Below are positions 17,577 through 25,869 of a stretch of DNA of 64,000 bases, piece by piece. The notes beneath the pieces were generated by a model that was not told the DNA's origin, did not search any database, and was given only the letters and a program-made list of their open reading frames with translations. Each line of letters begins with the position of its first letter. The first letter of the stretch is position 1. The position numbers and the translations under genes are program-made. Source of the stretch: JBBQWR01 sp038210495 (GTDB lineage: Bacteria; Planctomycetota; Planctomycetia; Pirellulales; DATAWG01); assembly GCA_038210495.1 (NCBI GenBank), contig JBBQWR010000024.1, forward strand, positions 11,330 to 75,329, given 5' to 3'.

Positions 17577-18677
17577 ATGCGGTCGGTCGATCTGGTCATC
17601 GTCGGCGGCGGTTTTGCCGGGCTAACGTGCGCCCAAGCGGCGGCAGCGCGGGGGGTGGCCACGGTTGTGCTCGAACGGAAAAAGCAACCGGGGGACGGGT
17701 GTCACACGACGGGCCTGTTGGTCAAGGAAGTTGCCGACGCCTGGGATTTTCCTCGCCGCTTAGTCCGCAAAATCCATGGCGTGCGAATCTATCGGCCGAA
17801 TCTGAAATCGTTTGATTTGGTTTCGCCCGGCTATTATTTTTTGGCGACGGACACGCCCGGTGTTATGCAGTGGATGACGGACACGGCGCGAGACGCAGGC
17901 GCCGAAGTGAGATTGGGAGCCGCATACTCGGGGGGCGACTTTTGCGATCGCGGCGTCAATCTGCGGGGCGCCGACCTCCAAGCGCGGATGCTCGTCGGAT
18001 GCGACGGCGCCCGCTCGCTCGTGGCGCGCGACTTTGGGCTCGGTCAGAATCGCCGGTTCCTCGTCGGCGTCGAAGGTCATTTCGAAGGGGTCCGCGACCT
18101 CGACAAAGATCGGCTGCACGTCTTTCTCGATTCGCGCCTGGCGCCGGGCTATATCGCCTGGGCCGTGCCGGGGCTTGAGCACACGCAGATCGGGCTTGCC
18201 GTCAATCGTCCGCACGTGCCGCGGCTGAGCGAGCTCGTCGAAAAGCTGTCGCGGGTGTTCAACTTCGACGGCGCTCGAATGATCGATCGGCGGGGCGGCC
18301 TGATTCCGTGCGGCGGGTGCGTCCGGCCCTTCAAGCGCGGCGCCGCGTTGCTGCTAGGCGACGCGGCCGGCATGGTATCGCCGCTGACGGCCGGCGGCAT
18401 TCACCCTTCGATGCAGCTTGGCCGGGCCGCTGGGATCGCCATTAGCGATCACTTGTTGGAAGGCGGCCCCAATCCGGCCCGCCTGCTCGGTCACTTAGCG
18501 CCGTCGTTCCGCTTTAAGCGCACGCTTCGCGCGGCGTTCGATCTCGCGCCTCCGAATTGGCTGTACGATTTGGCGCTGGGGAGCAACATGATGCGGAACA
18601 TCGCCCAAACGATCTTCTTCCATCACCGCGGTCTATTTTCGCTCGAGGCCTGGCGAGATATTTTGGTGGCCCATTAA
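17577..18677 (+). CDS. Geranylgeranyl-reductase-like FAD oxidoreductase
   Basis: A 366-residue flavoprotein with LVIVGGGFAGLTCAQAAAAR at the N-terminus (FAD-binding) and a Glu-ended second strand (VVLERKKQPG). LVGCDGARSLVARDFGL follows in the middle, and GAALLLGDAAGMVSPLTAGG is the second FAD motif. The last is characteristic of the geranylgeranyl reductase/halogenase group. A GAGGAAA Shine-Dalgarno precedes ATG 17577. Family members reduce isoprenoid chains or hydroxylate aromatic rings; nothing nearby fixes the substrate. It is divergent from the CX4CH protein gene (166 bases apart). Confidence 0.85.
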   Translation: MRSVDLVIVGGGFAGLTCAQAAAARGVATVVLERKKQPGDGCHTTGLLVKEVADAWDFPRRLVRKIHGVRIYRPNLKSFDLVSPGYYFLATDTPGVMQWMTDTARDAGAEVRLGAAYSGGDFCDRGVNLRGADLQARMLVGCDGARSLVARDFGLGQNRRFLVGVEGHFEGVRDLDKDRLHVFLDSRLAPGYIAWAVPGLEHTQIGLAVNRPHVPRLSELVEKLSRVFNFDGARMIDRRGGLIPCGGCVRPFKRGAALLLGDAAGMVSPLTAGGIHPSMQLGRAAGIAISDHLLEGGPNPARLLGHLAPSFRFKRTLRAAFDLAPPNWLYDLALGSNMMRNIAQTIFFHHRGLFSLEAWRDILVAH

Positions 18678-18700
18678 GCTTCCGAACGTCGTCAACGATG

Positions 18701-18740
18701 CACCGGAGCTTCGGCGAAGCGCCTCCAGCCCCGGCCACCC
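18701..18740 (+). repeat. CCGG(GG)CTTCGG...CCCCGGCCACCC repeat, copy 1
   Basis: CACCGGAGCTTCGGCGAAGC followed by GCCTCCAGCCCCGGCCACCC. The same sequence with few changes lies at 62001-62038, and inverted at 63363-63402. The CTTCGGCGAAG part can fold on itself. It is located between the convergent flavoprotein and coiled-coil membrane protein genes. Confidence 0.75.
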
Positions 18741-18762
18741 AGCCGCACACGCCCCCGGCCGA

Positions 18763-19617
18763 TCAAGCGCGAATCGGCGGCAGTAACTCCGGGACGTGCT
18801 CGTCCAGTGGCCCGAGTCCGGTGGCGAAATCGAGCTCGTTCATCGTTCGCTCCGTTTCGCGCATGCTGGTGGCGACTTGGTCGACCTGGCCGGCGATGAA
18901 ATCCGGCTCTTGACGGTTGACGGCCAGCTCGGCTAGGGACGTGATCTTGTTTTCCAACCGATCGAGCTCCAGCCCGACCAGATCGAAATTCCCCTTCGCC
19001 TTGTCGAAATTGTCGATTCGCTCGGCGCACGTTTGCTTGTGATCGACGAGCAACCGCCGGGCTTTTTCGGCGAGCGGCTGCTTGTCGTCTTTCGGCAAGG
19101 CCGAGATCCGGGCGTCGACCTGTTTGATTTCGGCCTCAATCTCCGAGCGGCTCGTGCGGGCGAGAAACCGCGAAATCGAATATTGGGTGAACAGCAGGCG
19201 CAGAAAAATCCACAGGAGCCGATCGAGCCCCGCCTTTTGAAGCGAATCGAGCGGCGCCGGGTCGCCTGCATCGGGCTGCATGTCGGCCGCAATCTGGCGA
19301 AGCTCCAAACAGCGGCGGCGCAGTTGCTCGAATCGATTTTTCGCCGCCGCCGGCAAGCCCGCCATGATCCGAGTCATCGACTGCGCGGCGGTTTGCGATC
19401 GGGCGCTTCGCGTGACGGTGGCCTGCCGCACGTCGATGTATTTCTGAAACTTGGCATTCGCGCCAACCAGGCCCAAGTAGCACAACTCGGCCGCAAGGGC
19501 GATCGGGATGAGGACATCGGGAATCCCGCTGACGATCGCGAACCCCAGCGAGCCTAAAAAGGCGAGCAGGTTCCACTGGTTCGAAAACGCGGCTTTTAGA
19601 TATTTGCCAAATGCCAT
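18763..19617 (-). CDS. Membrane protein with cytoplasmic coiled coil, part of ABC operon
   Basis: A 284-residue protein of unrecognised family. Residues 13-50 hold two closely spaced hydrophobic segments (LLAFLGSLGFAIVSGIP and VLIPIALAAELCYLGLVG), then a long helical region with coiled-coil character (residues about 155-255). A possible further hydrophobic stretch (LLWIFLRLLFTQYSISRFL) lies near residue 140. Its start codon overlaps the stop of the upstream ABC ATPase gene by one base (TAATG), which ties it firmly to the transporter. It may be an accessory or scaffold subunit. This is inference from context. Confidence 0.8.
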   Translation of the reverse strand: MAFGKYLKAAFSNQWNLLAFLGSLGFAIVSGIPDVLIPIALAAELCYLGLVGANAKFQKYIDVRQATVTRSARSQTAAQSMTRIMAGLPAAAKNRFEQLRRRCLELRQIAADMQPDAGDPAPLDSLQKAGLDRLLWIFLRLLFTQYSISRFLARTSRSEIEAEIKQVDARISALPKDDKQPLAEKARRLLVDHKQTCAERIDNFDKAKGNFDLVGLELDRLENKITSLAELAVNRQEPDFIAGQVDQVATSMRETERTMNELDFATGLGPLDEHVPELLPPIRA

Positions 19618-20555
19618 TAACGCGCCTCTTCCAACTCGGAGATTAGGTCGCGGATGAAATTCACGGTTTCCTGAAACTCCGGATCGCGCTGTATTTCGCG
19701 GGCCGGGCGATCGGGCCGCACGACCATCAATTCTTTTATGATTTTACCGGGCGACGTCGTCATGAGATAAACTCTGTCCCCCAAATACACCGACTCCTCG
19801 ATCGAATGCGTAATGAAGAACACCGTCGCCTCGACTTCTCGCCATAGCTCCAACAGCAAATCCTGCATATTGAAGCGGGTCTGCGGATCGAGGGCTCCGA
19901 ATGGCTCGTCCATCAAAATAATCTTGGGCCGAAGGATCAACGTGCGGGCGATCGCGACTCGCTGCGACATCCCGCCCGACAGTTCGTGCGGATATTTGTC
20001 CTGATCCTTGTCGATCGACAACCCGACTTTGCGAATCCACTCGCGGCCCAGTTCGTTTCGTTCGCGCCGCCGCATTCCCAGGCATTCTAACCCAAAGGTC
20101 ACGTTTTCTAGCACAGTGCGATGATCGAAGCTCGTGTAATCCTGGAACACCATGCCGCGATCGGAGCCGGGGCGGACCACGGGTTTGCCCTGCACGAGCA
20201 CATCGCCCGAGGTCGCCGGATGCTGCGGCGAGAGTCCGGCGATCAACCGCAGGATCGTGCTCTTGCCGCAGCCGCTGGGGCCCAACACGCAAATCAGCTC
20301 GCCGACATTGGGCAGATCCTCCACGGCGAAGCTGACATCTTTGATCGCCGTGAATTGATTCGCTTGACCCTCGTTGTACGTTTTCGTGACCTGGCGGAAC
20401 TCGACGATCAGCGGATAGGTCGCCGTTTTCGCCGACCGCACTTCCGGCAGCATCCGGCCCATGCCGATCTTTCGGGCCTCCGCCGGCGGCGCGAAATCTG
20501 GCACGTCGGGCGCGGCGGCGCCGGTCGGGGGAGCACTGGTCGGCGCGTTGCTCAT
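19617..20555 (-). CDS. ABC transporter ATP-binding protein (nitrate/sulfonate/taurine type)
   Basis: A 312-residue ATPase with Walker A GPSGCGKST, Q-loop region GMVFQDYTSFDHR, signature LSGGMSQRVAIAR, Walker B IILMDEPFGALDPQT and the switch His (FFITHSIEE). The order and the Ser/Thr-Glu-rich C-terminus fit the TauB/SsuB/NrtD group. The N-terminal 45 residues are an extra Ala/Pro-rich extension. It overlaps the permease gene upstream by four bases (ATGA) and the next gene by one base, a tightly coupled operon. Substrate is unknown. Confidence 0.93.
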   Translation of the reverse strand: MSNAPTSAPPTGAAAPDVPDFAPPAEARKIGMGRMLPEVRSAKTATYPLIVEFRQVTKTYNEGQANQFTAIKDVSFAVEDLPNVGELICVLGPSGCGKSTILRLIAGLSPQHPATSGDVLVQGKPVVRPGSDRGMVFQDYTSFDHRTVLENVTFGLECLGMRRRERNELGREWIRKVGLSIDKDQDKYPHELSGGMSQRVAIARTLILRPKIILMDEPFGALDPQTRFNMQDLLLELWREVEATVFFITHSIEESVYLGDRVYLMTTSPGKIIKELMVVRPDRPAREIQRDPEFQETVNFIRDLISELEEAR

Positions 20556-21676
20556 AAGGACGACCGCACTTGGCGAGGCCCACGCTGCGACTTGGCGATC
20601 GCGTCGGGAATGGCCGGCTGATAGATCATCCGTTTGAAGTCATCCCAGACGTGAAATACACCGCGGAGAGCGCGAATCAAGAAGCCGCTGCCGCCATAAA
20701 CGTGCGGGAATAGTTGCTTCTGAACCGCAAACAAGACCCGGTCCACCAAGAATGCCACGATGGGGATGATCAGGATGATCAGATAAATGTTCTCGTGCTT
20801 CCCGGTTCGCTGAAACGTGTTGATCAGAAACCCGAGCCCGCCGAAATCGTTCGCGTATTTGATCGACTCGGCCAACATGATATACCCGAACGCCAAGCCG
20901 AACAGGATGCGGAAAGTATCGAAAATCTGCGGCAGGGCGGTCGGAATCAGCACCTTCGAAATCGTTTGCCAACGTCCCGCTCCCAGCGTGAACGCCGTGT
21001 CGATGTACTGAGTCCGCACGTCCGATATGGCGCGAGCCGTGTCAGACACGATGAAGGCCACGCAGGCGATGAAGATGAACATCACCTTGCGCGTCTCGCC
21101 GTCGGAAAATAGGGCGATCATCAGCGGCAGCACGGCCGCCAGCGGAATGTTGCGGCCGAACATGATGAGCGGCGAGAGAAAAGCGCGCACGCGAGTAAAG
21201 CAACCGGCCAACACGCCCAGCGGCACTCCCACGGCGCCCGCCAGTAAAAAGCCGAGCGTGACCCGGCGGAGCGTGGTCAGCGTGTTGCGAGTCAGCGCAT
21301 CGTCGAACCACAGTTCATCGAACGCTCCGAACGTCTCGCTGATGCTGGGGAGCGTCAGAGGATTGACGATCCGCTCCTCCGCCGGCCCGCGCGTGAGCAA
21401 CCACCATCCGATCAGCACGCACCCGACGCACGACACGGCGAGCAGCAGCGCCTCGAGCGGCGGCGTCGGCTTGCGCAGGGAGAGAGACTCGCGAACCGCG
21501 CGCCGCAGCCAGCCCTCGGGGACATCGCCCAGGCTTTTCGCGAGGCTATCGCGAACCGGCGCAATTTGCTCGCCCGTGGTCGTGACCGGCGATGGCGGCG
21601 CCGAACCGGGTGTTGATGCCGCACCCGCGGTAGAACTGGCGTTCGAGGTATCGGGATTGGCGTGGGCGTCAGGCAT
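20552..21676 (-). CDS. ABC transporter permease (TauC/SsuC type)
   Basis: A 374-residue permease. The N-terminal 70 residues are Ser/Thr/Pro-rich and probably cytoplasmic. LLLAVSCVGCVLIGWWLLT is the first transmembrane helix, and five or six more follow from about residue 150. The EAA-like cytoplasmic loop is seen at AFTLGAGRWQTISKVLIPTALP with the conserved Gly. GLAFGYIMLAESIKYANDFGGLGFL matches the C-terminal block of taurine/nitrate/aliphatic sulfonate permeases. The gene lies between the binding-protein and ATPase genes in the same direction. Confidence 0.92.
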   Translation of the reverse strand: MPDAHANPDTSNASSTAGAASTPGSAPPSPVTTTGEQIAPVRDSLAKSLGDVPEGWLRRAVRESLSLRKPTPPLEALLLAVSCVGCVLIGWWLLTRGPAEERIVNPLTLPSISETFGAFDELWFDDALTRNTLTTLRRVTLGFLLAGAVGVPLGVLAGCFTRVRAFLSPLIMFGRNIPLAAVLPLMIALFSDGETRKVMFIFIACVAFIVSDTARAISDVRTQYIDTAFTLGAGRWQTISKVLIPTALPQIFDTFRILFGLAFGYIMLAESIKYANDFGGLGFLINTFQRTGKHENIYLIILIIPIVAFLVDRVLFAVQKQLFPHVYGGSGFLIRALRGVFHVWDDFKRMIYQPAIPDAIAKSQRGPRQVRSSL

Positions 21677-21761
21677 GGCAGATCAGTGCAAGGCGCCCCT
21701 GCTGTCGGGGTCCAAAGAATCGATCGCTTCGAGCTAATTATCCCTACTTTTGAGATGGCCG

Positions 21762-23501
21762 CTATTGCTGTTCGGCCGAGTAGACTTTGATCTCAACGCG
21801 GCGATTTTTGGCGTTGTTGTTGGGATCGGATTCGTCAGCCGGATGATCCCAACCCATACCTTCGACGTTGAATCGATTCGGGTCCAACTTGAATCGCTCA
21901 CTGACCGCCTGCTTCACGGAGTTGGCCCGATTTTGCGAGAGCTCTTTGACGAGCGAGTCCGGAATCTGGCCCTTCATCGAGCCGTCGGTATGGCCTTCGA
22001 TAATGATGCGCGCATTGCCGAACTGGCCCGCTAATTTGCCGATTTCCTCGACCACCAGATCGACCTTGGGGTCGTACAGCGACTCGATCGACTTACCCCC
22101 TTCGTCGCGCGTGACTTTTTTGTTTAGGTCCCAGCTATTGGGGAAGAAGTGGATCACGACCGTATTGGTCAGCACTTCTTTCTCGCCGCGAACTTCCGAG
22201 GTCGTCTTGGGGACGAACGCCTGCGTGTATTCATCTTTTTGAGATGAATATTTTTCTTCTTTGCCGAGCTTCGCAATGATCGAATAGTCCATGACCTGGT
22301 CGAATTTGACCGGAATATGGCTCACCGAGCGGATCTGCCGATACAGGTAATAAGCCTGCGCCCAGACGCGTTGGAAATTGGTCGGGTTGTTTTCGTTCAT
22401 CAGAAACTGATAGTTCTCGGCCCAGTTCGTGCTGTGGGCGTCACCCAACATGCCCAGCGCATCGTCGGGCTTGAGGCCATAGCCGTCGGCCATCCAACCG
22501 GCGCACTTCTTGCGATTCGCCTCGGTCTTCAGATCGGTCATCCCATCGAAGATTCCGCGAACCAGTGCTTCGATGATCTCGGGATGGTCCTTCGCGAAGT
22601 CGGCTCGGGCGAACCACACGTCGGCAATCAGCTTGTTCGCCGTCTGCGTGGTCACGAGCATCTTGTTGCCTTTGACCTTTTCGAGATTGTAAATGTCCGG
22701 AGACCAAGAGACGGCGCCGGAGATCGACTTGTCGGAATTGAACGCCGCGGCTGCCTCGAACGCCGTGGGAGTAAATACCATCTTCACTTCCGAGGGCTGC
22801 ACCCCGCCGGCGATCAGCATATTGAGCAGGAAATAGTGCGATGGGGAATTTTGCGCCAGCGCGATCGTCTTGCCGCGAAGATCGGCCACGGTCTTGATCG
22901 TGTCGCGAACGATGATTCCGTCGCCGCCGCTGGACCAGTCGACCTGCTGATAGATTCGCGGCATGATCCGAGAGTCCTTCGGCTGGCCGGACTTGTCGAC
23001 GAAGCCCTCCATGAACAGCGGAACCATGTCGAGCGTGGCCCAACCGATCGGCGTTTCGCCCGCGGCATAGGCGTCGCGCATGTCGACGGGATTGTCGATC
23101 AGCCGCAACTCGACTTTGAATTCTTTGCCGTCCTCGGTTTTCCAGATTTTCTTCGGCGAGAAACCGTTGTTGGCATAGATGATCGGCGCCCAACCGGCCC
23201 AAACGTTGAGCGCGAAGACGACCGTGTCGTCCTTCATCGGCTTATAGGCCGATACGCCCTTGACCGGAGGCAAATGCTCCGAGGGAACGAATTTGTATTC
23301 CTTCACCGTCGTAATGCTGCCGCTGTCGGGCGATTCGGCGTTCGACGGCAGTTCGAGCTTCGTCTTGGAATTGGCAGCGTCACCGCCCGTCGGCTTCCCC
23401 TTGGGAGCGAAGATGTCGGCGCGATAGGCGGCGAAGGCTAGCAGTCCACCGACGACCAGAAAGACCATCAAATAGAACGGAGCTTTGGGTTGTCCGGCCA
23501 T
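21762..23501 (-). CDS. ABC substrate-binding protein fused to OmpA-like domain
   Basis: A 579-residue two-domain protein. Residues 9-26 form a transmembrane anchor (YLMVFLVVGGLLAFAAY). Residues about 70-400 are an NMT1/SsuA-like periplasmic binding domain (FALNVWAGWAPIIYANNGF; LRGKTIALAQNSPSHYFLL). Residues about 445-579 are an OmpA C-terminal peptidoglycan-binding domain, with IIIEGHTDGSMKGQ, LSQNRANSVKQAVSERF and the closing NAKNRRVEIKVYS. ATG 23501 is supported by GGAGAC upstream; the longer ORF (23708) only adds an unstructured lead. It is first in the transporter operon. The domain pair implies a binding protein tethered to both inner membrane and cell wall. Confidence 0.9.
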   Translation of the reverse strand: MAGQPKAPFYLMVFLVVGGLLAFAAYRADIFAPKGKPTGGDAANSKTKLELPSNAESPDSGSITTVKEYKFVPSEHLPPVKGVSAYKPMKDDTVVFALNVWAGWAPIIYANNGFSPKKIWKTEDGKEFKVELRLIDNPVDMRDAYAAGETPIGWATLDMVPLFMEGFVDKSGQPKDSRIMPRIYQQVDWSSGGDGIIVRDTIKTVADLRGKTIALAQNSPSHYFLLNMLIAGGVQPSEVKMVFTPTAFEAAAAFNSDKSISGAVSWSPDIYNLEKVKGNKMLVTTQTANKLIADVWFARADFAKDHPEIIEALVRGIFDGMTDLKTEANRKKCAGWMADGYGLKPDDALGMLGDAHSTNWAENYQFLMNENNPTNFQRVWAQAYYLYRQIRSVSHIPVKFDQVMDYSIIAKLGKEEKYSSQKDEYTQAFVPKTTSEVRGEKEVLTNTVVIHFFPNSWDLNKKVTRDEGGKSIESLYDPKVDLVVEEIGKLAGQFGNARIIIEGHTDGSMKGQIPDSLVKELSQNRANSVKQAVSERFKLDPNRFNVEGMGWDHPADESDPNNNAKNRRVEIKVYSAEQQ

Positions 23502-23931
23502 GGCGTGTTTGTCTCCGGCGAGTCGAGGGGCCAACGTCGAGTTGGTATTTTTCCGCAGGTCGCGAATGCGACGTTCATTCGTCGTGGGTGGGAATTGAAT
23601 ATATCCCAATGCAACCGCTGCCAGCAAGCAGCGCGCAGCCGAGAAGCTGCCTCTCGCGCAAGCTGGCTTCAAGAACTTCTGCAATCGGCACGCAAGTGAA
23701 ATGGGCAAGACAGACGCAGATCAAGCAATCAAGTTTGCTCGCGGCGATCACCCCGCGGACGCCAGTCGCAGACGGTTGCTACTGCGAAGACCAGCGGCGC
23801 CCCCACTGGTCAGTTCTGATCGAGTTGATTCGCGCGGCGGCGCCGGAATAAAACCGCCATCCGGCCACGAACTTCAAAGGCGATAGCAGGATTTTCGCCA
23901 GTCGCGCCTGGACCGACGCGGCGCCTCGCGC
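23502..23931. other. 430-base intergenic region upstream of the ABC operon
   Basis: The minus-strand transporter operon begins here and the next gene (23932-24996, minus) ends here. No credible gene, repeat or T-run terminator is visible. The operon promoter should lie in it, but no clear -35/-10 pair can be picked by eye. Confidence 0.45.
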
Positions 23932-24996
23932 CTAAGGGCCAACGGAAATGGCGGTCGGTTTGGCTTCAATCCGACCAAGCCAAGCCTCCGGTTGCTTGAA
24001 ATCAAACCCGGCCGGCGTTCGATAGGTCCCGGTGATGACGAACTTCCGCGATTCTTTTCCGATGGAAGTATACGGATGACCGAGGCCGGCTAACTTCCAA
24101 CCGTTTAACAAGATTTTGTGTCGGGCTTTCTCTCCAGGCCGAAGGCGTCGCGCCACGGTCATTGCTTCCTTGAAGTCCTCCTCAGGGCTCGTGAAGGGAA
24201 TTAGTTTGCCAGATTCGTCGTGGAATACAAACTCGTGGAACCAGGATTGGTAGAGATCGGTTCCGTCATAGATCAGAATATCTTTGTCCGAGATGTTCTC
24301 AATCGTAAACGTCAAGACAATTGGGTCCCCAATCTGGCACGAATCTTTTTCAGCTGCGACTGTAAGCAGTGCTCCTTTGGGTGACGCGGCGGCGGGACCG
24401 CTCGCCGCGTCGATTTCGTCGTGAGAAAGGCCCGCAACCAGACGATCGACAGCCTTTGCCGGAGATCCGTCGAGTAGCGCTCGGAGGGCCTTCAAACGCA
24501 TGATCGTGTTCTTGTCCCAGCCGATCGAAGCGTGATACATAGGGGATTGACCACCGACCGAAATCATCAAGTCGTAAAACGGGCCGACGGCAAGACCCTG
24601 TCGCCCCTTTTCCTTCACCAACTCCCTGGCCCGGTCGAAAAACCCATCGGCCACCAGCCAATCGAAGATTTTCCGGCATTGCTCGTCGGTGATATGGAGC
24701 CGCTCATCGCCAGCATGGATCACGATGAGTGGCGCATAAAGTTCGAGATTCGGACGCTCTTCCCGTACGCGCGGGACATACGTCAGGTATAAGGCAAACG
24801 TCGCCAAATCCGGGCGAAGTCGTTCGACAATTGCCTTCGACTTCGACTCGCATGGTCGGGGAGGGCTGTCGCCGCCCGGCTTTCCCTGGGCAAAAATCGT
24901 TCCGCTCAGGAGCGCCACTGCCATCGCCGCACCTAATGGTTGAAAACCCAAAGCGCGAGGAGCCTTTAAAGGATTCCAGATCGAGTTGGCAAGCAT
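23932..24996 (-). CDS. Secreted protein of unknown function with Ig-like domain
   Basis: A 354-residue protein not recognised beyond general features. A basic N-terminus and hydrophobic core (LGAAMAVALLSGTIFAQG) give a signal peptide of about 37 residues. A helical middle part follows. A C-terminal beta-sandwich starts near residue 205 (PIVLTFTIENISDKDILIYD), which resembles the BsuPI-type Ig-like fold, and ends with FVITGTYRTPAG. GGAG lies nine bases before ATG 24996. It is probably periplasmic or extracellular. No enzymatic motif was found. Confidence 0.7.
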   Translation of the reverse strand: MLANSIWNPLKAPRALGFQPLGAAMAVALLSGTIFAQGKPGGDSPPRPCESKSKAIVERLRPDLATFALYLTYVPRVREERPNLELYAPLIVIHAGDERLHITDEQCRKIFDWLVADGFFDRARELVKEKGRQGLAVGPFYDLMISVGGQSPMYHASIGWDKNTIMRLKALRALLDGSPAKAVDRLVAGLSHDEIDAASGPAAASPKGALLTVAAEKDSCQIGDPIVLTFTIENISDKDILIYDGTDLYQSWFHEFVFHDESGKLIPFTSPEEDFKEAMTVARRLRPGEKARHKILLNGWKLAGLGHPYTSIGKESRKFVITGTYRTPAGFDFKQPEAWLGRIEAKPTAISVGP

Positions 24997-25110
24997 GGGT
25001 CCATTCTCCGACTGAAGTTTTTAACCGTCCTGGCATTGCAGCCCGGCCTCCAAATAACAGTTAGACGCGGAAATTGGTCCAAGGTTCCCGAAATCCAGCC
25101 TCGCGCCGTC

Positions 25111-25200
25111 TCAATATACTGTCTTCAATTCGTATTCCGTATTTTTGAAAATCAAGAATTCTTTGGCGATGTCTTCAACCGCGACGCCGCCTGACGACAT
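25111..25200 (-). CDS. Possible 29-residue small protein
   Basis: ATG 25200 is preceded by a near-perfect Shine-Dalgarno (AGGGAGGATAACC). The frame runs 29 codons (MSSGGVAVEDIAKEFLIF, then KNTEYELKTVY) to TGA. It occupies an otherwise empty 305-base gap between 24997 and 25301, of which nothing else can be said. It could be a real leaderless peptide gene or the surviving 5' end of a deleted gene. The strong ribosome-binding site is the only evidence. Confidence 0.35.
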   Translation of the reverse strand: MSSGGVAVEDIAKEFLIFKNTEYELKTVY

Positions 25201-25301
25201 TGGTTATCCTCCCTTTGGCGCGCGATCCGCCCCGTGACACACCACCTGTCCAATCAACACTTGACGAATCACAAGTCCGACGGACTTGCTCGACCCGATT
25301 A

Positions 25302-25664
25302 CTACTCCGGCGGTTTCTCGTATCGCCCCCGATACTCGCCCGCGGGATATTTGGCGATATTCTTGACCATTTTCGCCCGCATGGCATCGCTCAAGTCGAT
25401 CTGCATTTCGTTCGCCAGGGCGAGCGCATAGCAGACGATGTCGGCCAACTCGTCGGCGATCGCCGCGTGCTGCGGACCTTCTGGAGGAATGGCTCGCGAC
25501 TCGTCGACCGATAGCCATTGAAAGTGCTCCATGAGTTCGGCTGCTTCGACGGCCAGCGCCATCGAAAGATTCTTGGGAGCGTGAAAAACCTGCCAGTTTC
25601 GCTCGCCGACAAAACCCGCGACCATTTGCCGCAATTCGGCGACCGACGTGTCGGAGTCACTCAT
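25302..25664 (-). CDS. MazG-like nucleotide pyrophosphohydrolase
   Basis: A 120-residue all-alpha enzyme of the MazG/dCTP pyrophosphatase (RS21-C6) group, which hydrolyses (d)NTPs to monophosphates. The metal-binding helices are visible: VEAAELMEHFQWL (E-x2-E) and ADELADIVCYALALANEM (E-x2-D). NWQVFHAPKNLSMALAVEAAE is a typical RS21-C6-like lead. Length fits the small single-domain members. It is divergent from the DUF1570 gene. The exact nucleotide preference is unknown. Confidence 0.9.
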   Translation of the reverse strand: MSDSDTSVAELRQMVAGFVGERNWQVFHAPKNLSMALAVEAAELMEHFQWLSVDESRAIPPEGPQHAAIADELADIVCYALALANEMQIDLSDAMRAKMVKNIAKYPAGEYRGRYEKPPE

Positions 25665-25869
25665 TTTTACGAACGTATTGGGAGAGAATGTGCGTTGGCC
25701 GATGAAAAAAACGGGCCGTGGCTCAAACTATCATGGTGAGTTGCGATTTGCACGATCAGGACCTTACTTACCACTTCCGTTCGGTAAGTGCCAGCGCTGA
25801 CATTTCGCTGGGGCTGTTATAATGCGAGGCAGGAACGCGAGGCCTTCGCATATCTTTAGGATCCGTGGC

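Noticed and set aside
22317..23441. 374-residue plus-strand ORF opposite the binding-protein gene
   Set aside because: Arg/His/Gly-rich shadow frame without a start signal; the minus strand has clear domain motifs.
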